Below are positions 55,526-64,000 of a DNA stretch of 64,000 bases, in pieces. The notes under the pieces are model-generated. The model did no database searches and had not been told where the DNA came from. It worked only from the letters and a program-made list of their open reading frames with translations. How positions within the stretch are numbered: the stretch's first letter is position 1; the number at the start of each line of letters is the position of its first letter. The position numbers and the translations under genes are program-made. Source of the DNA: Wocania_A spongiicola (GTDB taxonomy: Bacteria; Bacteroidota; Bacteroidia; Flavobacteriales; Flavobacteriaceae); the NCBI RefSeq assembly GCF_023502325.1, contig NZ_JAMFLZ010000011.1, positions 1 through 64,000 on the forward strand. The letters are read 5' to 3'.

Positions 55526-56122
55526 TTGCGAACGTTTAAGCAATTCTTTTTGTTGAAAAATAGCAAATTAAATATAACATCCTCATTAGTCTCTCTTCTA
55601 AAAAATGGGGATAGAAATGCCTATAAAACTATTTTTGATGCATACTATAAACGATTATATGTTTTTGCTTTAAAATATGTTGAAGATTCATATATGGCTG
55701 AAGAAATAGTTGAAAATGTACTATTTATTCTTTGGCAAAAACGTCATAAAATGGGAGATATAGATAATCTAAAATCTTATCTATATGCCATGGTTCGCAA
55801 TACATCTTTAGATTATCTTAAAAATCAAAAGAAGTTTGAACGTTATGATAAAGAAAAGCATGACTCTATCCATTTTATGGAACAATTTATTATTGAAGAA
55901 GAAACACATGCCATTTTGTTTCAAGCCTTAGAAAGCTTACCAAGTAAATGCCGAAAGGTATTTGAGTTATCTTGTATAGAAGGAGTAAAATATGCAGATA
56001 TTGCTGAGGATCTTCAAATTAGTTTAAATACAGTAAAATCTCAAAGAGCAAGAGCGATTGAGTTGTTAAGAATACATTTAAAAAACTACCCTCTTTTTCA
56101 GATCCTTTTAGCCAGTTTATAA
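55526..56122 (+). CDS. ECF-type sigma factor (SusCD-linked)
   Basis: 198 residues from the TTG at 55526. There is no ATG before residue 60, so the true start could also be one of the TTG codons at 55550/55553. Region 2 (YYKRLYVFALKYVEDSYMAEEIVENVLFILWQ) and region 4 (CIEGVKYADIAEDLQISLNTVKSQRARAIELLR) are intact. It pairs with the FecR-like anti-sigma 155 bases downstream and the STN-bearing SusC, the standard trans-envelope switch. Confidence 0.88.
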   Translation: MRTFKQFFLLKNSKLNITSSLVSLLKNGDRNAYKTIFDAYYKRLYVFALKYVEDSYMAEEIVENVLFILWQKRHKMGDIDNLKSYLYAMVRNTSLDYLKNQKKFERYDKEKHDSIHFMEQFIIEEETHAILFQALESLPSKCRKVFELSCIEGVKYADIAEDLQISLNTVKSQRARAIELLRIHLKNYPLFQILLASL

Positions 56123-56277
56123 TTTTTTTTAAAATTTTCCACCCGAAAAGTATTTTTTATAGTCTTAGTAATAGAGCTTTATTAAAAAGCGTATTATTAG
56201 TTCTTTAAGATTGTTATTAAAGAGGCTAATTTTCAAAACTTATACGTACAATTTTTTATATCTATAATTACCAATAA

Positions 56278-57453
56278 ATGCAACACGATTCTACAAAATA
56301 CTACATATCAAGATTAATTTATAAATCAATTTCAAAGATTATAACTCCAGAAGAAGAAATAATTCTAGATAACTGGTTAAAAGTTGACGAAAATAACAAG
56401 CTATATAATAAGATAATTGATAAAAAACAGGTTCAAAAAAAAATATCTATTTACAATGAGATTGATACTGATTTGATTTTTGAGAGATTGGAAAAAAGAA
56501 TAGATGAGGATGTAAAACCTATTTCAAAAGTTAAATATATTAACTCGGTTTCAAGAGCCTTTAAATATGCAGCAGTGGCTGTTATATTTTTAAGTTTAGG
56601 ATATTTCTACCAACAAGGATATTTCTCAAGTAAACCAGAATTTGTTATACCATCAGAGCATATTACCTTAGAATTAGAAAATGGAAATATTCAAATTATA
56701 AATGAAGACGGTTCAACTAAAGTTGTTGATGTTAAAGGCAACGTTGTTGGTACCCAAAGCGGGACTCAATTAGTGTATAGCAATGATATTATAAAAGAAA
56801 AATTGGTTTATAATACGTTAACAGTACCTTATGGTAAACGGTTTGAAATACAACTGTCTGATGGTACAAACGTTCATTTAAATGCAGGTACATCATTAAA
56901 ATACCCAGTTAAATTTATTAATGGAAAAAACAGACAAGTATTTTTAAATGGAGAGGCGTTTTTTGATGTAACTTCAGATAAAAAACATCCATTTATAGTA
57001 AATGCTGAAGCATTGAACGTTGAAGTGTTTGGAACCGAATTTAATGTTTCAGCCTATCCTGAAGATGCAACAACAGATGTTGTTTTGGTCGAAGGATCTG
57101 TTGCCCTTTACAATGAAGAAGAGACTTTAAAAGAAGGCGTTACAATTGTGCCAGGAACAAAAGGGTCTCATGATAAAAATGAGAATAACATTTCTACAGA
57201 AAAAGTTAATATTGAAATTTACACCCAATGGATGAAAGGAGGCTTGGTTTTTAGAAATAGCAGTTTTGAAAATATTTCTAAAAAACTTGAGCGTCATTAT
57301 AATGTAAAAATAATAAATACAAACGAGCAGTTAAATAAAGAAGTTTTTAATGCAAGCTTTAAAGAAGAACCAATTGATATTATATTAAGCTATTTTAAAA
57401 ATAGTTTTGATATCGAATATAGAATAGAAGAGAATACAATTTATATTAATTAA
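56278..57453 (+). CDS. FecR-type anti-sigma factor
   Basis: 391 residues. N-terminal cytoplasmic part (1-95), one membrane helix (about 96-113, AFKYAAVAVIFLSLGYFY), FecR domain (about 190-285, VPYGKRFEIQLSDGTNVHLNAGTSLKYPVKF) and C-terminal DUF4974/STN-like domain (about 320-391). Holds the sigma factor until the STN domain of the linked SusC signals ligand uptake. Confidence 0.93.
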   Translation: MQHDSTKYYISRLIYKSISKIITPEEEIILDNWLKVDENNKLYNKIIDKKQVQKKISIYNEIDTDLIFERLEKRIDEDVKPISKVKYINSVSRAFKYAAVAVIFLSLGYFYQQGYFSSKPEFVIPSEHITLELENGNIQIINEDGSTKVVDVKGNVVGTQSGTQLVYSNDIIKEKLVYNTLTVPYGKRFEIQLSDGTNVHLNAGTSLKYPVKFINGKNRQVFLNGEAFFDVTSDKKHPFIVNAEALNVEVFGTEFNVSAYPEDATTDVVLVEGSVALYNEEETLKEGVTIVPGTKGSHDKNENNISTEKVNIEIYTQWMKGGLVFRNSSFENISKKLERHYNVKIINTNEQLNKEVFNASFKEEPIDIILSYFKNSFDIEYRIEENTIYIN

Positions 57454-57552
57454 CCAAATTTAAAAACGAAGACTATATGAAATAAAACAACCAAACTATT
57501 TAAGAAGTATATTAAAAATCACTTTATTTAATCTGAAAAGAGAAAATAAAAA

Positions 57553-57580
57553 ACCGAAAAATGCTGTAACATTTTCCGGT
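57553..57580 (+). promoter_or_regulatory. Leader hairpin upstream of the second susC
   Basis: ACCGAAAAATG (57553-57563), loop CTGTAA, CATTTTCCGGT (57570-57580), one mismatch, no T-run. It lies about 55 bases before the susC start. It may stabilise or expose the leader; the role is unknown. Confidence 0.4.
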
Positions 57581-57633
57581 ATTTATAAGTGATCAACCAA
57601 AATTAGTTATTCACTATTAAAACATTCAAAAAT

Positions 57634-60600
57634 ATGAAAAAACTTCATGATAAGAAAGGTATGCCTCTACCTTTTATAAAAATTGATTTAAAAATGAAAT
57701 TAACAGCCATCTTTGTCTTTGCTACTTTTTTTAGTATGCTTGCAAGCAATAATGGCTACTCTCAAGCAATTACTTTAGAAGAAGAAAATATAACTATTGA
57801 TAAGGTAATTGATAAAATTGAAGCTACAACAAAATACAGATTTGTATACAATACTAAATTTGTTGACTTACAACGTAAAGTTTCAATAAAACTAAAAGAT
57901 GCCAGCATTGAAAAGGTGTTAATTAATTTGTTTGATAATACAAATACAACTTATCAAATATTAAGAGAAACACAAATCATTCTTAAACAAAGAAAAGAGA
58001 ACGATAATAGTAAAAACAATAATGTAAATAAGCAATCTGCTAATATAGAGCTACAACAAATTGAGGTTAGTGGTATTATATCCGATGATACAGGTCAACC
58101 CTTACCCGGTGCTACAATTATTGTAAAAGGAACTTCTACGGGTGCAACTACAGATTTTGATGGTAAATATACTTTAGCTGTAGAAAATGAAGATGCTATT
58201 ATTGTTGTCTCTTATATTGGTTTTACAACACAGGAAATATCCGTTAAAGGACAAACAGAAATTAATGTTCAATTAGTAGCTAATGCATCTGAACTTGATG
58301 AAATAGTTTTAGTGGGATATGGATCGGTAGTTAAAAAAGATTTAACTGGAGCTGTTGCAACAGTAGATAATATTGGAGAAAGACCAGTAACCACAACCGA
58401 AGAAGCTTTACAAGGAAGTGTTTCAGGTGTTACGGTAGTTAGTGATGGTGGAGATCCAACAGGAGCGCCTAGTATTAAGATTAGAGGAATTGGTACTTTT
58501 AATGAGGAATCTCCTCTTTGGGTTGTTGACGGTGTTCCTTATTACGGAGGGCCTATTAACCCTTTTGATATTGCTTCTATAACTGTTTTAAAAGATGCTT
58601 CGTCTCAAGCAATTTATGGTGTAAAAGCCGCAGGAGGTGTAATTCTTGTAACAACTAAAAAAGGAAAAAATGGTAAATTATCTTTTGACTTTAACCATTA
58701 TACTGGGTTTCAGAATGTAAAAAAACCCAAAGCGTTAAGTGCAGCTGATAGATATAAGTATTTAGATATAGCTACTAATAATGATGACCCAACATTTGTA
58801 TTACCTCCAGAAAGTTCATACAATCAAGTAACGAGAACCAACTGGATTGACGAAATTTTTAGAACTGGTATTACTCAAAATTATGATATAGGAGCAAGAG
58901 GGGGAAATGAAAAATACAAGTTTTCTACATCATTAGGTTACAATAAAAAAGAAGGAACATTAATAAATACAGAAGCGACAAGATTGACTTTTAGGTTAAA
59001 TTCTGAATTTAAAGTAAATGACAAACTTAAAATTGGAGAGAATGTTTCATTTACAAGAACAAATGGAAATTCTGCATTTACCGGAACAACAGATGAGAAC
59101 GGAACACAGTCATACAATGGTCTTATATTACAATCTATTCTTGCAGATCCTGAAACGCCTGTTTATGACGAAAATGGAAATTATTCTGACTTACCTTCGG
59201 TAGCTACAATAAACCCTGTATCCACCTTAAATAGATTAGATATTGAAAATATTACTGAAGATTTGTTCGCAAACATCTATTTTGATTATAAAATTATTGA
59301 GGGATTAAAATTAAAGTCAAGCTTTGGGATAAATTCTAAAACAAATAACTTTAAAGAATTTAAACCGAGAAGCCCGGAACGGTCTAAAACAACAACTACT
59401 GATAATAGCCTTGATTATGCAACATCTAAACAGGTAGATTGGTCTTTAGAAACTACACTTAATTATAATAAGACATTTAACGATGTTCACAACCTTACCT
59501 TATTGGCAGGGCATACATTGCAAAGATTTCAAAGAAATGTTTTTAGTATAACAGGAAGAACCTTTGCTTTTGAAACAGATTCAGCTAGAGAGCTTATAAA
59601 TGCAGAAGAGTTTACTTCGCCAAAAACAGGATATGGGGCTAATTCTTTAATGTCTTATTTTGGTAGAGCTATTTATGGATATGATGGAAAATATTTGTTA
59701 ACTGCAAGTGTGAGACGAGATGGAACTTCTAAAATTCCTTCATCAGTTTCTGATAATACATGGGGTACATTTCCTGCAGTTGCAGTAGCTTGGAGAGCAT
59801 CCGAAGAAGGATTCTTAAAAGAAAGTAAAACTATAAGTAATCTTAAACTAAGAGCTAGTTGGGGTATTATTGGAAACATTAATTCTTTAGGGAATTTCCC
59901 GACAAGCCCTCAATTAAGTTTAATACCTACAGTTTTAGGAGAATCGAGTGATAAATCAAATGGTTTTGCTGCTAACACTAGAGCAGACTTAAATATTAAA
60001 TGGGAATTAACAAAATCTCTAAATTTTGGTTTAGATCTAGGTTTATTGGATAATGCATTAACATTTAGTGCTGATTATTTTATTAAAGATACTGAAGATT
60101 TAATTTTTCAGTTGCCAGTAAGTAGTTTAGAAGGAATAAATGAAAATCCATTTGTAAACGCTGGAAAAGTTAGAAATAAAGGATTTGAAGCTTCATTAAC
60201 TTATCAAAAAAACGAAGGGGATTTTACTTATAGTATTTCTGGTAACCTGTCTAAAATAAACAATGAAGTACTTGAATTAACTGATGATATTGAAATTTCT
60301 CATATTAATAATGTAGCTAGTTTAACACCACTTAAATCAGTAGTTGGACAGCCTTTGTTTTCATTTTTTGTGGTAGAAACAAATGGTTTGGATGATAAAG
60401 GAGATTTGGTGTTTGTAGATCGCAATGGCGATAATGTAATTAACGATAATGATAAAGTTTATAAAGGAAGTGCTTTCCCTGACCTTACTTATAGCCTAAG
60501 AGGTAATTTTAATTATAAGAATTTTGATTTGAATATCTTTTTTCAAGGTGTAAGTGGATCGACTGCATTTAATGGTTTTAAACTTGGTAGTGTATATAAT

Positions 60601-60966
60601 ATAGGGCAAGGTAACCCAGAAATTAATTTATCTGTAGATGCTATTGATACATGGCACCCAGGAAACACAGGGTCATCTAATTTTAGATTATCTCATAGAG
60701 ACGACAATGGAAACTTAACCACAGCATCAGATTTTTGGTTAGAAGACACCAGTTATTTGAGATTGAAAAACATTACTCTTGGATATACTTTTAATGATTT
60801 AAAAGTAATAGATAGGTTAAGAGTTTATGTGACAGGTGAAAATTTATTTACTATCACAGACTATTCTGGTTTAGACCCTGAAGTAGGATTGAATAATAAT
60901 GGATTAGATGGTGGGCAATATCCGGTTTCTAAGGTATTTACATTCGGGCTTAATTTCGCATTTTAA
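57634..60966 (+). CDS. SusC-type TonB-dependent transducer with STN domain (second pair)
   Basis: 1110 residues. A polar N-terminal extension (1-20), signal segment (LTAIFVFATFFSMLAS), STN domain (about 50-125, TIDKVIDKIEATTKYRFVYNTK), carboxypeptidase-like domain (about 150-225, PLPGATIIVKGTSTGATTDFDG), DEIVLVGYG, plug and barrel ending in NFAF. The STN domain interacts with the FecR partner, so this receptor also acts as the signal input of its own sigma factor. 29 bases before its SusD. Confidence 0.95.
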   Translation: MKKLHDKKGMPLPFIKIDLKMKLTAIFVFATFFSMLASNNGYSQAITLEEENITIDKVIDKIEATTKYRFVYNTKFVDLQRKVSIKLKDASIEKVLINLFDNTNTTYQILRETQIILKQRKENDNSKNNNVNKQSANIELQQIEVSGIISDDTGQPLPGATIIVKGTSTGATTDFDGKYTLAVENEDAIIVVSYIGFTTQEISVKGQTEINVQLVANASELDEIVLVGYGSVVKKDLTGAVATVDNIGERPVTTTEEALQGSVSGVTVVSDGGDPTGAPSIKIRGIGTFNEESPLWVVDGVPYYGGPINPFDIASITVLKDASSQAIYGVKAAGGVILVTTKKGKNGKLSFDFNHYTGFQNVKKPKALSAADRYKYLDIATNNDDPTFVLPPESSYNQVTRTNWIDEIFRTGITQNYDIGARGGNEKYKFSTSLGYNKKEGTLINTEATRLTFRLNSEFKVNDKLKIGENVSFTRTNGNSAFTGTTDENGTQSYNGLILQSILADPETPVYDENGNYSDLPSVATINPVSTLNRLDIENITEDLFANIYFDYKIIEGLKLKSSFGINSKTNNFKEFKPRSPERSKTTTTDNSLDYATSKQVDWSLETTLNYNKTFNDVHNLTLLAGHTLQRFQRNVFSITGRTFAFETDSARELINAEEFTSPKTGYGANSLMSYFGRAIYGYDGKYLLTASVRRDGTSKIPSSVSDNTWGTFPAVAVAWRASEEGFLKESKTISNLKLRASWGIIGNINSLGNFPTSPQLSLIPTVLGESSDKSNGFAANTRADLNIKWELTKSLNFGLDLGLLDNALTFSADYFIKDTEDLIFQLPVSSLEGINENPFVNAGKVRNKGFEASLTYQKNEGDFTYSISGNLSKINNEVLELTDDIEISHINNVASLTPLKSVVGQPLFSFFVVETNGLDDKGDLVFVDRNGDNVINDNDKVYKGSAFPDLTYSLRGNFNYKNFDLNIFFQGVSGSTAFNGFKLGSVYNIGQGNPEINLSVDAIDTWHPGNTGSSNFRLSHRDDNGNLTTASDFWLEDTSYLRLKNITLGYTFNDLKVIDRLRVYVTGENLFTITDYSGLDPEVGLNNNGLDGGQYPVSKVFTFGLNFAF

Positions 60967-60995
60967 TAAAAAAATAATATAAAATATAAAGAATT

Positions 60996-62597
60996 ATGAA
61001 AAAATATATTTTAATAAGCATTATAGTTTTTTCACTAGTAAGTTGTAGTGACTTTCTGGTAGAAGAATCAAGAGGAGAACCGACTATTGAAAATTTTTGG
61101 AATTCGGATGCAGAAGTTATTTCTGCTACTACACCATTGTACGTATTAAACAACAATCAAGGCTCTGGAATTAGCGATAGAGGCGTTTATGGTAGAGGAT
61201 TACATTTATATTCTTTAATACCTAGTGATGATTTTGTAGTGGGAAAATCTAAAACCCAAATTCAACAAATTAAAGATTTTGAAACAACTGGATCTGGTTC
61301 ATATACTAGAGATATTTGGGCTTTACATTTTGTTGTAATCAAAAGAGCTAATGACATTATACGTAATGTAACAGATAATGATGCTATAAGCCAGAAAGTT
61401 AAAGATTTCTCTTTAGGTCAAGCGTATTTTATGAGAGGCTTAGCATATTTTCAATTATCTGTAATATATGGAGATGATTCATCCGGAGGAATTCCTATTG
61501 TTGATGAAACAGTTACTGAAAATTTCTTTATTGAAAGACCAGCAAGTGTTACTACTAGCTATATGTTTGCGGCAGAAAGTTTCTCAAAAGCAGCAGATTT
61601 ATTACCGTATTTTGACGATTCAGAATATTTTGCACAAGGATCAGATGGTCTTAGTCCAGGAACTAATCTAGGAAGAGCACATAAAAATGCAGCACTTGGT
61701 TATTTAGCTAGAACGCATTTACATAATGCGCAGTATGATTCTAGCTCATGGCAAAAAGTTATAGATGCCTGTAATCAAGTAATCAACTCAGGAAAGAATC
61801 AATTAGAATCTAATTTTGAAGATGTTTTTAAAATAGCTAATAATTGGGGTCCTGAATATCTTTGGTCTGTGCCAAGTAATGTGTTAGGAGGAAGTATGTT
61901 TCCAGGAGCCGCTTTAGAGAATAAAGGATGGGGAAAATATAACGGTTGGGGCTATTTTGCACCTACCTTAAATTTATATGAGTCTTATGAAGCAGGAGAT
62001 ACCAGAAGAGAAGCAACTTTGCTGGCTTTTGGAGATGAATTTCAATATTTTGGAGAGAGTAGAAGGTATTGGTCTACAACAAACTTAACAGGATTTCAGT
62101 TAAAAAAATATCTTGAACCTTATAGTTATGCAGATGGAGTTCATTTAAGCGCAGATGGAGATCAACCTACTACAGATTTGAATTTACCTTTATTGCGTTA
62201 TTCACATATATTATTAATGAAAGCTGAAGCTTCGATAATGTTAAGTGGAGCAGGAGCAGGAGATACAGAAATTAATATAGTGCGTACACGTGCTGGATTA
62301 TCTGCAAAGTCAGGTGCTACTTTAGATGATTTGAAAGCAGAGAGAAGAACCGAATTTGCTGGCGAATTGTTTGGTCGGTACGAAGACTTATGTCGATGGG
62401 GAGATGCTAGTAACCTTACTGAAGCTTTGAGAGGTAGAATTCATACAGATAAATCTGATCCTGATTCTGGATTTACGGTAGAGGAAGTGTGGCCTGCACG
62501 ACCTCAATTTGATATTAGCACACATCATATTTGGCCAATTCCTCCAACGCCAATAAGTGCTAGTAAAGGAACATTATCTCAAAATAAAGGCTGGTAG
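60996..62597 (+). CDS. SusD/RagB-type surface binding lipoprotein (second pair)
   Basis: 533 residues; lipobox LVSC (Cys16). TPR-like core (FMRGLAYFQLSVIYGDDSSGGIPIV), C-terminal ERRTEFAGELFGRYEDLCRWG and ISTHHIWPIPPTPISAS are typical. The two SusD proteins of this window are clearly different in sequence. Located 29 bases after susC. Confidence 0.95.
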   Translation: MKKYILISIIVFSLVSCSDFLVEESRGEPTIENFWNSDAEVISATTPLYVLNNNQGSGISDRGVYGRGLHLYSLIPSDDFVVGKSKTQIQQIKDFETTGSGSYTRDIWALHFVVIKRANDIIRNVTDNDAISQKVKDFSLGQAYFMRGLAYFQLSVIYGDDSSGGIPIVDETVTENFFIERPASVTTSYMFAAESFSKAADLLPYFDDSEYFAQGSDGLSPGTNLGRAHKNAALGYLARTHLHNAQYDSSSWQKVIDACNQVINSGKNQLESNFEDVFKIANNWGPEYLWSVPSNVLGGSMFPGAALENKGWGKYNGWGYFAPTLNLYESYEAGDTRREATLLAFGDEFQYFGESRRYWSTTNLTGFQLKKYLEPYSYADGVHLSADGDQPTTDLNLPLLRYSHILLMKAEASIMLSGAGAGDTEINIVRTRAGLSAKSGATLDDLKAERRTEFAGELFGRYEDLCRWGDASNLTEALRGRIHTDKSDPDSGFTVEEVWPARPQFDISTHHIWPIPPTPISASKGTLSQNKGW

Positions 62598-62635
62598 TAG
62601 AGTAACCACAAATTTTATTGAATTAAATTTTAATT

Positions 62636-62671
62636 GGATAAGTGTATTCAAATTTAAGAATACACTTATCC
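62636..62671. other. Strong perfect hairpin between susD and the transporter
   Basis: GGATAAGTGTATTC (62636-62649) and GAATACACTTATCC (62658-62671), a perfect 14-base stem with loop AAATTTAA and no following T-run. It lies 16 bases before the transporter start. Compatible with an mRNA-processing or attenuation site, or an operator. Confidence 0.6.
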
Positions 62672-62687
62672 TATAAATTCATTGTAT

Positions 62688-64000
62688 ATGTTTTTAAAAA
62701 AACTACCTCCTTTAAAACAAGAAAAACCATCAGAGAATAAAATACCAGATCAATTAATACCAAAAAAGTTTAAACATTGGAGGTGGCGCATGTTTATAGG
62801 TATGTATTTGGGATATACTATCTTTTATTTTACAAGAAAAAATATATCTCCTGCATTACCTCTAATTAGTGATAAACTTGATATAGACATTGTTCAATTA
62901 GGTATACTCAGTAGTGTTTTTTATGTAGTATATGGTATTGGTAAATTTATTAGCGGACTTTTTGCTGATAGAGCAAATATTAGAATGTTTATGGCTTTAG
63001 GTCTTTTTTTAGCCTCTATCATTCATTTGTTTATTGGTTTTTTAGATAGTCTATTTTTAATAGTTTTCTTTTGGGGGCTTAATGGAGCTTTTCAATCCAT
63101 GGGGTTTCCACCTATTGCCAAAGGGTTAGTGCATTGGTTTTCGCCAAGTGAAAGAGCCACAAAATGGACCATTTTATCATCTTCGCATACAGCAGGAACT
63201 TTTGGAGTTGGACTTCTTGTAGCTGGGATTATTAATTTGTACAACAAAGGTGTTGTAGGATGGGAGGCCGTATTTTATGTGCCAGGTATAGTAGGATGTC
63301 TTACTTCTATATTTTTATTCATAACATTACGTGATCGACCAGTATCTTTAGGTTTGCCAGAAATTGAAGACTTTAAAAATGACCGACCAATAGTTGAGCT
63401 AACTGAAAAAACAAAATCACATTGGGAAATTTTAAAAAAATACATCTTTACCAATAAATATATTTGGATTTTAAGTTTAGCAAATATGTTTATTTATATT
63501 ATTCGATTTGGAACTTTAGATTGGGCTACTATTTTTTTGTATGATGTAAAGGGGATAGACCAAATTAGTGTTGCTATGTTTTGGACTTTAATGCCTTTAG
63601 CAGGAATACCTGGTGGTATAGTAGCTGGGTATTTAGCAGATCGATTTTGGAATGGACGTTGTGTTCCTATTAATGTAATTTATCTCGTTTTATTAACATT
63701 TAGTATTATTGGTTTTTACTTCTACTCAGGACCTAATAATATAATTTTTACTGGTGTTTCCTTACTCTTAATTGGTTTTTTAATTGATGGCCCCCAAAAT
63801 TTAATAAGTGGTGTGCAAGCATCTAGGGTAACAGTAAAAGAAGCAATTTCTGGAGCGTGTGGAATGACAGGTTTTTTTGGATATGTTGGAGCTACTTTTT
63901 CAGGAATAGGTCTCGCATACATAACAGAATATTTTGGATGGATGGCTATGTATGGAGCTTGTGCTTTATCATCAATTTTATGCCTTATTCTGGTATTAAT
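62688..64000 (+). CDS. Organophosphate:phosphate antiporter-family MFS transporter (GlpT/UhpC-like), partial
   Basis: Open from the ATG at 62688 to the window end (437 codons, no stop yet). The motifs HWRWRMFIGMYLGYTIFYFTRKNIS at residues about 30-55 and GLNGAFQSMGFPP near residue 130 mark the OPA family, whose members exchange inorganic phosphate for glycerol-3-phosphate or hexose phosphates across the inner membrane. About 11-12 membrane segments. It follows susD2 after 90 bases with a hairpin in between, so it likely belongs to the same unit and would carry the product of surface phosphoester breakdown into the cell. Confidence 0.9.
   Translation, partial: MFLKKLPPLKQEKPSENKIPDQLIPKKFKHWRWRMFIGMYLGYTIFYFTRKNISPALPLISDKLDIDIVQLGILSSVFYVVYGIGKFISGLFADRANIRMFMALGLFLASIIHLFIGFLDSLFLIVFFWGLNGAFQSMGFPPIAKGLVHWFSPSERATKWTILSSSHTAGTFGVGLLVAGIINLYNKGVVGWEAVFYVPGIVGCLTSIFLFITLRDRPVSLGLPEIEDFKNDRPIVELTEKTKSHWEILKKYIFTNKYIWILSLANMFIYIIRFGTLDWATIFLYDVKGIDQISVAMFWTLMPLAGIPGGIVAGYLADRFWNGRCVPINVIYLVLLTFSIIGFYFYSGPNNIIFTGVSLLLIGFLIDGPQNLISGVQASRVTVKEAISGACGMTGFFGYVGATFSGIGLAYITEYFGWMAMYGACALSSILCLILVL

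Overview
The window looks like chromosomal DNA of a marine-type member of the Flavobacteriaceae (Bacteroidota). The signs are the low GC content, abundant lipoproteins with short Cys lipoboxes, SusC/SusD pairs, TonB-dependent receptors with N-terminal carboxypeptidase-like domains, a 6S-Flavo RNA between zapA and rny, TAnnTTTG-type promoter motifs, and FecR/ECF-sigma control. The genus cannot be fixed from this sequence alone.

Layout. 0-5 kb: the start of a secreted protein cut by the window edge, a small membrane protein, an Smr-domain protein, a thrombospondin-type-3 lipoprotein, a cysteine desulfurase and a secreted surface protein. 5-11.6 kb (minus strand): a tight four-gene operon of M23 peptidase, TonB-dependent receptor, bacterial PH-domain protein and sulfatase. 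11.8-14.3 kb: coiled-coil protein, zapA, 6S RNA and rny, followed by a convergent xerD. 15-24 kb: mostly housekeeping (aroQ, lpd, NDH-2, msrB, M48 lipoprotein, UMF1-type MFS, a second sulfatase). 24-27.4 kb: an ECF sigma / anti-sigma / two repeat-solenoid envelope proteins operon. 27.5-38.3 kb: clpC, gyrA, a TPR protein, NlpC/P60, thiolase and a PgpH-like HD phosphodiesterase. 38.3-38.6 kb: tRNA-Ser(GCU) and tRNA-Pro(UGG).

Directly downstream of tRNA-Pro lies what I read as the decayed N-terminal part of a Bacteroidetes tyrosine integrase. A compact three-gene cassette follows (39.0-44.1 kb): a subtilisin-like protease, a stand-alone ComEC-like metallo-beta-lactamase-fold protein and a phospholipase C/AcpA-type phosphoesterase, all without visible signal peptides. 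This cassette is the best candidate in the window for an undescribed system.

44.2 kb to the end looks like a phosphoester-scavenging region built on the plan of a polysaccharide utilisation locus. It holds a membrane-anchored regulator with an outward-facing sensor module and a LuxR-type HTH, a SusC/SusD pair, two surface lipoproteins sharing a paralogous C-terminal domain, and two lipoprotein metallophosphoesterases. An ECF sigma / FecR / SusC (with STN domain) / SusD set follows, then an organophosphate:phosphate antiporter-family transporter that runs off the window. No sugar hydrolase is present between the two SusCD pairs. The inferred substrate is therefore a phosphorylated organic compound such as glycerophosphodiesters or phospholipid head groups.
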